A stretch of DNA of 64,000 nucleotides from Saussurea involucrata (taxonomy: Eukaryota > Streptophyta > Magnoliopsida > Asterales > Asteraceae), in the NCBI GenBank assembly GCA_033807775.1, contig CM066313.1, forward strand, positions 88,847,484 through 88,911,483, read 5' to 3'. The translations under genes were made by a program, and so were the position numbers. This document shows, in pieces, positions 48,678 through 58,670 of the stretch (the first letter of the stretch is position 1; every line of letters begins with the position of its first letter). The notes under the pieces are model-generated. The model did no database searches and had not been told where the DNA came from. It was given only the letters and a program-made list of their open reading frames with translations.

Positions 48678-49718
48678 GTTATTGTTTGTTTTTGGACTCA
48701 ATAGTTGTCTTTCCAATGTCCTTTAAATTGAATAATTGTTCACTTAAAGAGTGAAGGTAAATTTACTGTACCAACTGTTTTGGGTAAGTAAGAGTAAAAG
48801 ACTCTTGCCGGTAAAGCGCTTATTGGATAGATTGTCTGCATTTGTTGCCATTTTAATGACTTAAAATCTTACCCGACCAACGACTAAATTTCTAATTATA
48901 TCTTTAATTGTGATCTGCAAATGTTTTAAAGTTGATTGAAAAACACACTAATTACATTTGTAAAAAGTGCATTTGATACTTGGAAATTTATTAACAATGG
49001 AGTATCATTTAATCAAATCCACTTATCAAATTCACGAGAGGAGATGAGGTTTTATTTTATAATGGGATTTCAATTAAATAAAGTCATGTCGTATTCACGA
49101 GAGGAGATGAGGTTTTATTTGTTTTGTGTTCTTGTAGAATGAAGATGATGATGATTGATGTGGGTGTTGTAATGCAACCGTTCGAGTGGTGGGACTACTG
49201 TTATGATTGGGCTTTTTGTTCCAGACTTCTTATTTTTTCTATTTTTTGTTCAACCCTGTTTGGACTTTTGTTTGTCATTGTTCTTATGTTGGATTTAAAA
49301 ACAGCATTCGCGAATGTTGAAATAATTGACCAATCTATGATGTTTCCTTATCTTTTGGTTTCTGGAGATGCCTACTAGGTTAATAGTTAAAAGTTTCATG
49401 AGAGATATCACCCAACTTTGTTTTTACATTTACTAGAATTTTACGTCATGTTGTATACCCGGCCACCGGACGGGTATAACACTAGTAATTGTAAGATATA
49501 AAGTAATGACAATTTCTAAGTAGCAATTATGTGTGTTACAAGGTATAGGATGAGGTTGTAGATAATGTTGGTTGTTTTACAAGTACAGTTAATCACATAG
49601 GCCAAAAAATTTAGAAAATGGTTTTACATACCATCTAATTTTTTTGAATGAATAGATTGCCATAAAATAGTAAATGATAGATATGCAATGCTTAAAAACG
49701 CAAAATGAGAAGTTGAAA

Positions 49719-51606
49719 TGTAAAGCCCGTGTCTCGGTATATTTTTTTTATTATTTATTTATTTATTTATTGCTAATATTTTATTTAGCGGGGTTAGTCG
49801 AATCGGACCAAAAAGTTAAATGTGTCAACTTTTGGGTTTCTTTGCAAGGAAATGATTAGTTGAGGGGCTATTAGGGGCTTTTCCCCAAAGTTTGGCAAGG
49901 GGTCGGCCCAAAGGACGTCCCCCTTCCTCTTCCCTTCGGTTTCATGCTATTAACCCCAAAAGACTTTTAGTCATTCCCCTCCCCCTTGTTGTTGTTCAGC
50001 CGAGAAGTAAAGAAACCGGGAGAGCGAGAGAGAAATCGAGAGGGAAAGGGAGTGTGGTCGCCGGCGAGAGGAGAGAGAGGGAGAGTGTTCGCCGGAGAGT
50101 GAGAGACGCCGGGAAGGAGAGGAACGCCGCTGCTTGCTACCGGAATCGGGAAGAAGGAGGAGTTGCAGCGAGGTAATCGTTCGTTTTCCTTTCCGTGTCT
50201 TTTCGTTTTGTTCGTCGCGAGAATACCGCCAGCCACCACCACCGCCGGAGGCGGCAGTGGGTGGTGCATGGTTTTGTTCAGCCCATGTTAACCCTAATTC
50301 AGTAAGTCATGTTTCTTCGTGGGTCTGTTTGGATTAAGATAACTTATTGGGTTCAAGTTCAAAAGTTATCATTTTATGTAAATCGTGCAGTTTATGCCCT
50401 GTTTTGTAAAAGCTATATCTTCTGCTAGGAATGTCGGATTGGGATGGAACTGGTGCCAAAAGTTCCCATTCTGAGTCTAGTAACTTTTATATGTTTTGTG
50501 GAAAAACCAGTTCGGGCCATAGCTAGTGTCAAATTGCCATTTTATACGGACAGGTCCTGTTTTAGCTGCTCTGAGAGGTGTTTTTGTAAAATTCATATAG
50601 AGTGCTAGGAATATCGTTAGGACGCGTGCGATACGTCCCTGGAACCGTAAGACATTGAACTTCCTGAATGTGGAATTAGATTTTTGGTTTGATCAGTTTA
50701 GCAGGGGTAAAATGGGTCCCGAACAGACCTGCGTTTTTAGTATAAAAGCTGGAATTTTAGTTTTGTTAAACTAGTAAAAGTGTCGTGAGTTGGGACCTTC
50801 CGTTGACGTTTTTAGTGCGTATTTAGGTGGGAAAAAGTGAGGAAGGTTGACGTGCTGGTGTTGCGGCTCGGGAGCGCGTTGCTTTGCTTTGAGGTGAGTT
50901 CTCTCACCGCGTAGTTAGGAATTTCATGTGTAACGTTATGTTGTGTTACGTGTTATTACGTGTTTACGTGAACTAGTTGGGATGTGATAAATAGTTGTGA
51001 TTGTTGAATTATTATGTGATTGGTATGTATTTTGTGTACACCTCGGTGGGACTGAGGGGCTCGGTGGGACTGAGGGGCTCGGTGGGACCGAGGGCTCGGT
51101 GGGACTGAGCTAGTGCAACTATATTATCTATACTCGGTGGGACCGAGGGCTCGGTGGGACTGAGCTTGTATATATATATATATTGTGTACTCGGTGGGAC
51201 CGAGGTTCGTAATTATACAATAACCTTCATGTGGTTTATATTTGTGGTGATGGTGATGTGACCTACTTGCGAGTAGGAGCGATATACGTGGGGTTGCTAC
51301 CTGCGTGGGTGGTAGGACTCACTAAGCGTTTAGCTTACCCTTTCCCAATATGTTGTGATTTCAGGTGCGAGCGGCAGTCGGGCTTGACGGTACACATTCA
51401 AAGCGCGGGCGCCGAAAATTGTTGGAATTTACACTTTTAAACTTTTAGATTTTATTTATAATATTTCCGCTGCACAAATTCTTTTGACTGTTTGAGTTGA
51501 CGACGTTAACTGTAATTGAGTTAAGAATTATTAAATGGTGGTCGTTTTATAATGGAATGCATGTTTTAAAAAATTTAAATTTCCTTGAAATTTTTGGGAC
51601 GTTACA
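49719..51606 (+). repeat. G4 5' LTR
   Basis: Contains a GAGAGA-rich leader (50020-50110), donor GAG|GTAATC (50173), acceptor TTTAG|GTG (50826), a 67-nt micro-exon (50827-50893), GAG|GTGAGTT (50894), the CTCGGTGGGACYGAG array, a TAAGC/GCTTA hairpin (51320-51335) and TTTCAG|GT (51364). The 3' LTR (56028-57926) keeps all of these. Confidence 0.93.
51042..51207 (+). repeat. CTCGGTGGGACYGAG hairpin array in G4 5' LTR
   Basis: Seven copies of the 15-mer CTCGGTGGGACYGAG, some abutting and some separated by 20-40 bp AT-rich spacers. Each is a 6-bp stem with a GGG loop. The variable base is C or T, which keeps pairing in RNA (G-C or G-U). Confidence 0.95.
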
Positions 51607-51609
51607 ACT

Positions 51610-51622
51610 TGGTATCAGAGCA
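51610..51622 (+). other. Primer-binding site of G4
   Basis: TGGTATCAGAGCA three bases after the 5' LTR, complementary to initiator tRNA-Met. Confidence 0.93.
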
Positions 51623-52389
51623 CAGCTTGATTGAATCAAACACATCTCGGTGTGTTTGGTCTCAAGTTGCGGTTGTGAAAATTTTAAATTCTTTTACTAA
51701 AATCCTTTAAAATAAAAGAAAAAGGGAAAACCCGTTTGGGAAACGGTGATCGTGGGCGCAGTGTGTACAGTCAGCCGACGCCAATTGGGAAGGTACAACA
51801 CTTAGTGTATTTATTGCTTTCTAGGCATAGGGTATGCATGCTAGATTGCTTACGTAGATTTTGTGGTACTGTATACTTGTTACTTGCTATTATGAACTCA
51901 TGCTAGCCTCGATAGGTTGTTAAGTGAATGCACCTTAGGTTGTATGCAGTAGGAATCGAATAGCCTTAGAATGTTGGATTTAGTTCTATTGCGCAGCTCT
52001 TGTTTGAGTCCAACCGTTGTAGGATAGAATCTTATATTCGAATGTCTATCTGGTTTCACTGTATACGACTGTGCATTTACGAGGCGACCCGTCAGGGTTA
52101 GTGGGGGTCCCGTTCTAGCAAGGGTAGTGGGTTGTTACGACTTTTCTAGGGAGCTAGGAAAAGTGTTTACATATGCCGGAGTGGACATATGTGTTTGTTT
52201 GTGGTAAGCAACTACTTGGACGTCCCGGGACAGGACTCGAAACGAGTAAGGATAGGTGTGAAGGGTAGTAGCAGAGCTCCTACTATCTGAAGCACAGGAT
52301 CCATACTCGAGTCGGGGAGAGTCACGAGGAAGCCAAGGAGTGGAGCGTGAGCGGGTTCTAGGAGTGGCGGGTTTAAACCCCGAGATACC

Positions 52390-52548
52390 GGAGTGAGGAG
52401 AGTTGAAGGGTGTTTTAAGTGTGGCCAACCCGGTCACCTTAGCCGGGATTGTAAGGTGCCGCTAGTGGTCTGTTTCAACTGTAATCAGGCGGGCCATGTA
52501 AAGGCCAACTGTCCTAGAGCAGGGGTAGCTATTGGGGGTGGAGCATAG
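52390..52548 (+). pseudogene. G4 gag remnant: two zinc knuckles and an in-frame stop
   Basis: In the same frame as pol, CFKCGQPGHLSRDC and CFNCNQAGHVKANC (both CX2CX4HX4C) are present. Ahead of them no capsid domain is recognisable in 51623-52389. TAG at 52546-52548 separates the knuckles from protease. The stop may be a mutation; a functional gag-pol stop is unlikely because relatives in this window have one continuous frame. Confidence 0.85.
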
Positions 52549-52635
52549 AGGGCGCCTGGGAATGCCCCGTTACGTATTACAGATGGTCGAGCAGGCCTGC
52601 CGGGGGCGGGAGCGGCTCGAGGTAGAGTTCACCAG

Positions 52636-55600
52636 TTGACGGTGGATGAGGCGCACGCGACGCCTAAAGTGGTTACAGGTACGTTCCTAGTTAACTCGGT
52701 GCCTGCGGTTGTGATGTTTGATAGCGGGGCTACTTACTCATTTGTGTCTCGCACTTTTAGCGAGAGTTTGGGCCGAGTGGTAGGACGTTTGAGCCATCCT
52801 CTTGTCGTTGAGGTGGCTGATGATAGGACCTTGACGGTCACGGACGTGTTTCGCAGGTGCACTTTAGAGATCTCAGGAGTGCGGTTTCCCATTGACCTGA
52901 TCCCGATCGCTATGCGGGAGCTTTATGTGATTGTGGGCATGGATTGGATGGATAAGTTCGACGCGGAGATTGTTTGTCGTCACAAACAAGTGCGAGTTCG
53001 AACCCCAAGCGGGGGAGAACTGTTAGTACAGGGAGATTCGTCTAGACGGACTACGGCCATATGTTCGGCTGCGAGAGCTCGGAGGTACCTTCAGCATAGT
53101 GGTCAGGGATATTTGGCATACGTGATAGACACGCGTGTTGGGGAAGCGAAGGAGTCTGCGGAAGACGTGTCGGTTGTACGGGAGTTCACCGACGTATTTC
53201 CCGAGGATTTGTCGGGGATACCTCCCGAACGACAGGTAGAGTTTCGGATCGATCTGATCCCGGGTGCTCCTCCGGTGGCCAAGGCACCCTATTGTCTGGC
53301 TCCACCAGAAATGAAAGAGCTGTACGCCCAGTTGCAGGAACTTCTTGAGAAGGAGTTCATTAGACCGAGCTGTTCGCCGTGGGGAGCACCTATCTTATTC
53401 GTGAAGAAGGACGGGTCGCAACAGATGTGCATAGACTACCGGGAGCTGAATAAGCTTACGGTAAAGAATCGTTATCCTTTGCCAAGGGTTGACGATTTGT
53501 TCGACCAGCTTCAGGGGGCCTCGTGGTTCTCCAAGATTGATTTACGGTCGGGGTACCACCAGATGCGGGTCAGGAGTGAGGACACGGAGAAGACGGCCTT
53601 CCGTACGCGGTACGGTCATTACGAGTTCGTGGTGATGCCTTTTGGGCTCACCAATGCACCGGCAGCATTCATGGACCTCATGAACCGAGTGTGTAGCCCG
53701 ATGTTGGACCGATCGGTGATTGTGTTCATCGACGATATTCTGGTGTATTCAAAGTCCAAGGAGGAGCACGAGGTGCATCTTCGAGAAGTGTTGGAAGTAT
53801 TGAGGCGAGAGAAGTTATACGCTAAGTTTTCCAAGTGCGAGTTCTGGTTGCGAGAGGTCCAATTCCTAGGACATGTCGTGAATCAGGATGGTATTATGGT
53901 CGACCCAGCTAAGATTTCAGCAGTGATGCGGTGGGAGGTGCCGAAGACTCCTACTGAGGTGCGAAGCTTTCTAGGATTGGCAGGGTACTACCGAAGGTTT
54001 ATTCAGGATTTCTCCAAGATCGCGATGCCTATAACGCGATTGACGAAGAAATCTGCGGCGTTCAGTTGGGGTGAGGAACAACAGAAGGCGTTCGAGGAGC
54101 TACGCAGGCGTTTGTGCGAGGCTCCTGTGTTAACCTTGCCCGAGGGCATGGAGGATTTGGTAGTATACTGTGACGCTTCACACCAAGGTTTGGGTGTCGT
54201 GCTTATGCAACGCGGCAAGGTCATAGCCTACGCTTCGAGGCAGCTGAAGCCTCATGAAGCGAATTACCCGACTCATGACCTGGAGTTGGGAGCGGTAGTG
54301 TTTGCCCTTAAAATTTGGAGGCACTATCTCTATGGTGTCAAGTGTACGATCTACACTGACCCTAAGAGCCTCAAGTACTTGATGGATCAGCAGAACCTTA
54401 ATATGCGTCAGCGAAGGTGGCTCGATGTGGTCAAGGATTATGACTGCGAGATACTTTACCACCCGGGTAAAGCGAACGTGGTTGCGGACGCACTCAGCCG
54501 ACATCCGGTCGGTGAGCCACTGAGGGGTTTATGTCAGCGATTGACAGTGGTTACACCGATTCTGGAGTCGATAGGAAGCGCTCAGGAGGTGGCTGTTTTG
54601 GAGGAAAATGCAAAGCGGGAAAGAGTGTCGGGGGAAATCCCGAATTTTATTCGTGACAGTCGGGGGTTGTTAACTCGACATGGTAGGGTTTGGGTTCCAT
54701 TCATCGGTGGGAACCGGCAGGTACTAATGGATGAGGCACATAAGTCCAAGTTCTCGATTCACCCGGGAGCTACAAAGATGTACAGAGACTTGCGTGAAGG
54801 TTATTGGTGGCCCGACATGAAGCGGGATGTTGCTAGATGTGTTGAGGTATGTATGACCTGTCGGAAGGTCAAAGCGGAACATCAACGACCACATGGGAAA
54901 TTGCAGCCGTTGGAGGTCCCGGTTTGGAAATGGGAAAAGATTACTATGGACTTCATAACGAAACTCCCAAGGACTCCCCGTGGGAACGATGCCATTTGGG
55001 TGATCGTTGACCGTCTGACCAAGAGTGCTCACTTCTTGGCCATCAGGGAGAGCTCCTCGGCGGAGAAACTTGCGGAGGTGTTTGTACGTGAGATCGTGGC
55101 CAGGCACGGGGTGCCAGTTTCGATTGTCTCCGACAGGGACACTCGTTTTACCTCCCGGTTTTGGGAGAAGTTCCAGTCGAAGATGGGTACACGGTTACAC
55201 TTTAGCACGACCTTTCATCCACAGACGGACGGACAGAGCGAGCGAACCATTCAGACCCTCGAGGATATGCTTCGAGCTTGTGTCATCGATTTTGGGGGTA
55301 GTTGGGATCAGTATTTACCTTTGGCAGAATTCTCCTACATCAACAACTATCACTCTAGTATTGGCATGTCGCCGTATGAGTTGTTGTACGGTAGGAAGTG
55401 CAGGACGCCCGTTTGTTGGGGCGAGGTTGGTCATCGAGTGTTAGGGAGCACCGACATTGTATTAAAGACGACCGAGATGATACAGATGGTGCGGGACCGT
55501 TTGGTTACTGCTCAGAGTCGACAGAAGAGCTACACTGACAAAAGGCGATCAGACTTGGAGTTTCAGGTGGGCGATTATGTGTTGTTGAAGGTTTCACCCT

Positions 55601-56010
55601 GGAAAGGGGTGATCCGGTTTCGTAAGCAAAGGAAGCTAGGGCCTCGTTATATTGGGCCGTACCGGATTATCGCCCGCGTAGGGAAAGTAGCTTACCGTTT
55701 AGAGCTACCTGAAGAGTTGAGCTTAATTCACGACACCTTCCATGTGTCTCAATTGCGGAAGTGTGTAGTGGACGAGGCTGCAGTGATCCCTCTCGAGGAC
55801 ATTCAGATTGATGAGAGGCTCAACTACGTGGAGAAGCCGATAGCTGTCATTGAGAGGAAGACGAAAAATCTGCACAACAAAGTCATTGGGTTAGTGAAAG
55901 TGCAGTGGCAGCACCGGAAGGGTTCAGAGTGGACATGGGAGCCCGAAGCGGAGATGCGCGAGAGTTACCCCGAGCTTTTCGTCGGTCAAGACTTCGAGGA
56001 CGAAGTCTAA
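52636..56010 (+). CDS. G4 pol ORF: protease-RT-RNase H-integrase-chromodomain-like
   Basis: 1124 codons open. The Met at 52636 is only the first Met after the stop, so the true start is unknown. Protease has FDSGATYSFVS (residues about 29-39). RT covers about 205-415 with FIDDILVYSKS near 365. RNase H spans about 505-620 with CDASHQGLG, YTDPKSL (relatives have DHKSL) and ADALSRH. The integrase zinc region runs HPGATKMYRD to CMTC, and the core has MDFITKLP, SDRDTRF and QSERTIQ, consistent with the D,D,E triad. The C-terminal LVKVQWQHRKGSEWTWEPE block is chromodomain-like. It copies element RNA into DNA and inserts it. One Lys is missing in the RT LFVKKDG motif relative to G1 and G3 (LFVKKKDG). 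Confidence 0.94.
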   Translation: MTVDEAHATPKVVTGTFLVNSVPAVVMFDSGATYSFVSRTFSESLGRVVGRLSHPLVVEVADDRTLTVTDVFRRCTLEISGVRFPIDLIPIAMRELYVIVGMDWMDKFDAEIVCRHKQVRVRTPSGGELLVQGDSSRRTTAICSAARARRYLQHSGQGYLAYVIDTRVGEAKESAEDVSVVREFTDVFPEDLSGIPPERQVEFRIDLIPGAPPVAKAPYCLAPPEMKELYAQLQELLEKEFIRPSCSPWGAPILFVKKDGSQQMCIDYRELNKLTVKNRYPLPRVDDLFDQLQGASWFSKIDLRSGYHQMRVRSEDTEKTAFRTRYGHYEFVVMPFGLTNAPAAFMDLMNRVCSPMLDRSVIVFIDDILVYSKSKEEHEVHLREVLEVLRREKLYAKFSKCEFWLREVQFLGHVVNQDGIMVDPAKISAVMRWEVPKTPTEVRSFLGLAGYYRRFIQDFSKIAMPITRLTKKSAAFSWGEEQQKAFEELRRRLCEAPVLTLPEGMEDLVVYCDASHQGLGVVLMQRGKVIAYASRQLKPHEANYPTHDLELGAVVFALKIWRHYLYGVKCTIYTDPKSLKYLMDQQNLNMRQRRWLDVVKDYDCEILYHPGKANVVADALSRHPVGEPLRGLCQRLTVVTPILESIGSAQEVAVLEENAKRERVSGEIPNFIRDSRGLLTRHGRVWVPFIGGNRQVLMDEAHKSKFSIHPGATKMYRDLREGYWWPDMKRDVARCVEVCMTCRKVKAEHQRPHGKLQPLEVPVWKWEKITMDFITKLPRTPRGNDAIWVIVDRLTKSAHFLAIRESSSAEKLAEVFVREIVARHGVPVSIVSDRDTRFTSRFWEKFQSKMGTRLHFSTTFHPQTDGQSERTIQTLEDMLRACVIDFGGSWDQYLPLAEFSYINNYHSSIGMSPYELLYGRKCRTPVCWGEVGHRVLGSTDIVLKTTEMIQMVRDRLVTAQSRQKSYTDKRRSDLEFQVGDYVLLKVSPWKGVIRFRKQRKLGPRYIGPYRIIARVGKVAYRLELPEELSLIHDTFHVSQLRKCVVDEAAVIPLEDIQIDERLNYVEKPIAVIERKTKNLHNKVIGLVKVQWQHRKGSEWTWEPEAEMRESYPELFVGQDFEDEV

Positions 56011-56027
56011 TTCAAGCGGGGGAGAGT
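56011..56027 (+). other. Polypurine tract of G4
   Basis: TTCAAGCGGGGGAGAGT immediately before the 3' LTR; purine-rich and correctly placed for plus-strand priming. Confidence 0.85.
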
Positions 56028-57926
56028 TGTAAAGCCCGTGCCCCGGTATATTTTTTTTATTTATTATTTATTTATTTATTGCTAATATTTTATTTAGCGG
56101 GGTTAGTCGAATCGGACCAAAAAGTTAAATGTGTCAACTTTTGGGTTTCTTTGCAAGGAAATGATTAGTTGAGGGGCTATTAGGGGCTTTTCCCCAAAGT
56201 TTGGCAAGGGGTCGGCCCAAAGGACGCCCCCCTTCCTCTTCCCTTCAGTTTCATGCTATTAACCCCAAAAGACTTTTAGTCATTCCCCTCCCCCTTGTTG
56301 TTGTGTTCAGCCGAGAAGTAAAGAAACCGGGAGAGCGAGAGAGAAATCGAGAGGGAAAGGGAGTGTGGTCGCCGGCGAGAGGAGAGAGAGGGAGAGTGTT
56401 CGCCGGAGAGTGAGAGACGCCGGGAAGGAGAGGAACGCCGCTGCTTGCTACCGGAATCGGGAAGAAGGAGGAGTTGCAGCGAGGTAATCGTTCGTTTTCC
56501 TTTCCGTGTCTTTTCGTTTTGTTCGTCGCGAGAATACCGCCAGCCACCACCACCGCCGGAGGCGGCAGTGGGTGGTGCATGGTTTTGTTCAGCCCATGTT
56601 AACCCTAATTCAGTAAGTCATGTTTCTTCGTGGGTCTGTTTGGATTAAGATAACTTATTGGGTTCAAGTTCAAAAGTTATCATTTTATGTAAATCGTGCA
56701 GTTTATGCCCTGTTTTGTAAAAGCTATATCTTCTGCTAGGAATGTCGGATTGGGATGGAACTGGTGCCAAAAGTTCCCATTCTGAGTCTAGTAACTTTTA
56801 TATGTTTTGTGGAAAAACCAGTTCGGGCCATAGCTAGTGTCAAATTGCCATTTTATACGGATAGGTCCTGTTTTAGCTGCTCTGAGAGGTGTTTTTGTAA
56901 AATTCATATAGAGTGCTAGGAATATCGTTAGGACGCGTGCGATACGTCCTTGGAACCGTAAGACATTGAACTTCCTGAATGTGGAATTAGATTTTTGGTT
57001 TGATCAGTTTAGCAGGGGTAAAATGGGTCCCGAACAGACCTGCGTTTTTAGTATAAAAGCTGGAATTTTAGTTTTGTTAAACTAGTAAAAGTGTCGTGAG
57101 TTGGGACCTTCCGTTGACGTTTTTAGTGCGTATTTAGGTGGGAAAAAGTGAGGAAGGTTGACGTGCTGGTGTTGCGGCTCGGGAGCGCGTCGTTTTGCTT
57201 TGAGGTGAGTTCTCTCACCGCGTAGTTAGGAATTTCATGTGTAACGTTATGTTGTGTTACGTGTTATTACGTGTTATTACGTGTTTACGTGAACTAGTTG
57301 GGATGTGATAAATAGTTGTGATTGTTGAATTATTATGTGATTGGTATGTATTTTGTGTACACCTCGGTGGGACTGAGGGGCTCGGTGGGACCGAGGGCTC
57401 GGTGGGACCGAGGGCTCGGTGGGACTGAGCTAGTGCAACTATATTATCTATACTCGGTGGGACCGAGGGCTCGGTGGGACTGAGCTTGTATATATATATA
57501 TATTGTGTACTCGGTGGGACCGAGGTTCGTAATTATACAATAACCTTCATGTGGTTTATATTTGTGGTGATGGTGATGTGACCTACTTGCGAGTAGGAGC
57601 GATATACGTGGGGTTGCTACATGCGTGGGTGGTAGGACTCACTAAGCGTTTAGCTTACCCTTTCCCAATATGTTGTGATTTCAGGTGCGAGCGGCAGTCG
57701 GGCTTGACGGTACACACACAAAGCGCGGGCGCCGAGAATTGTTGGAATTTACACTTTTAAACTTTTAGATTTTATTTATAATATTTCCGCTGCACAAATT
57801 CTTTTGACTGTTTGAGTTGACGACGTTAACTGTAATTGAGTTAAGAATTATTAAATGGTGGTCGTTTTATAATGGAATGCATGTTTTAAAAAATTTAAAT
57901 TTCCTTGAAATTTTTGGGACGTTACA
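56028..57926 (+). repeat. G4 3' LTR
   Basis: 1899 bp, nearly identical to the 5' LTR; it contains an extra 11-bp GTTATTACGT-type repeat near 57265. Splice-like sites correspond to 57205 (GTGAGTT) and 57684 (CAG|GT). Seven CTCGGTGGGACYGAG units lie at 57362-57527, with different C/T states from the 5' LTR. Confidence 0.94.
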
Positions 57927-57931
57927 TGAAA

Positions 57932-58670
57932 CCTAAATGAATGTAGATCTTAATTTATATTTCAGTTTTTGTATCGCTTTTTGTATCGATCTTTATATTG
58001 TATTAGGATTTATCTTTTTAATTGGTGTATATTGATCATCTTTTTAAAATTCTAAAAAGTTATGTGGTTACATGTTCATATTATGGTGTTGCATAGCGCT
58101 TTTGGACATAAAGAAATTTATACGCTTTAGTCATGTTCATAGTACGTGTACCCGAAACATGTTGCTAGACATTTTTGTGATGGTATGCTCATCTCTTTTT
58201 TTAAACTCTCTTTTTTAATAAAAAAAAGTTTCTTCCGTAGCCTATTCCTTACAAAAAAACTAAAAGAGGTCTATTTTAATTAGTACGTTTATAGCAATTA
58301 AGTTATCAAAAAAATTGGGCAAAGTGTTGCCATGATTTCAACTTTGATTATAATTACACTGCCATTTCCACACGGACAATTTGCTATCTATACCATATTA
58401 TGAAACATTTAGATCGTATTCTTAAATCTTTTACAATTCAAACATACAATATATTAATGTAAATCTGCAATCTCATAAAACTCGAAGTTTGAACTAATCT
58501 ATTTATAAACATGTTCAAATATCGGATAAGTGTTATGTGTTATTAATAAAACATGATAAATATCGAACCATAAAAATAAAATCAAGATGAACGAAGAATA
58601 AAAAAAACAAGAAGTAAGATTGAGGATTCGAGTATAGAATTAAAATACATCCCGCGGGTACAATAACTAG
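57932..58670 (+). mobile_element. Helitron 3' terminus (body uncertain)
   Basis: CCCGCGGG palindrome (58651-58658), an 8-nt spacer, CTAG (58667-58670) and T is a Helitron-like 3' end. The hairpin is short with no loop outside the palindrome. The 5' start is not identified and may lie left of the G4 insertion. No gene is seen in this AT-rich stretch. Confidence 0.4.

Larger units (their letters stand above)
45371..49485 (+). mobile_element. Helitron (3' part certain, 5' end uncertain) with captured gene fragments
   Basis: The plus-strand 3' end reads CCCGGCCACCGGACGGG (hairpin, 49458-49474), TATAACA, CTAG (49482-49485), then T: a canonical Helitron terminus. A CCTATACTATGG phrase at 45371 resembles a decayed Helitron 5' end, but the true start could be elsewhere, for example 31232. 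The body carries pieces of three unrelated host genes with exon-intron borders (45748-46002, 46199-46656, 48118-48186), the signature of gene capture. No Rep/helicase ORF is visible, so it is non-autonomous. Confidence 0.6.
49719..57926 (+). mobile_element. Ty3/gypsy chromovirus-like element G4, gag-deleted
   Basis: LTRs 49719-51606 and 56028-57926 (1888 and 1899 bp) begin TGTAAAGCCCG and end GACGTTACA. TGAAA target duplications are at 49714-49718 and 57927-57931. PBS and polypurine tract are intact. The LTRs differ by roughly 15 substitutions and an 11-bp repeat-unit difference, so insertion is fairly recent. The internal region is 4421 bp, about 700 bp shorter than G1, because the gag capsid part is missing. 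Pol is one uninterrupted frame. It would need capsid supplied in trans to move. Confidence 0.95.

Noticed and set aside
51042..51207. CRISPR-like appearance of regularly repeated palindromes
   Set aside because: Spacers are AT-rich and irregular or absent, the units are 15 bp, the context is a plant LTR and the array is duplicated in both LTRs.
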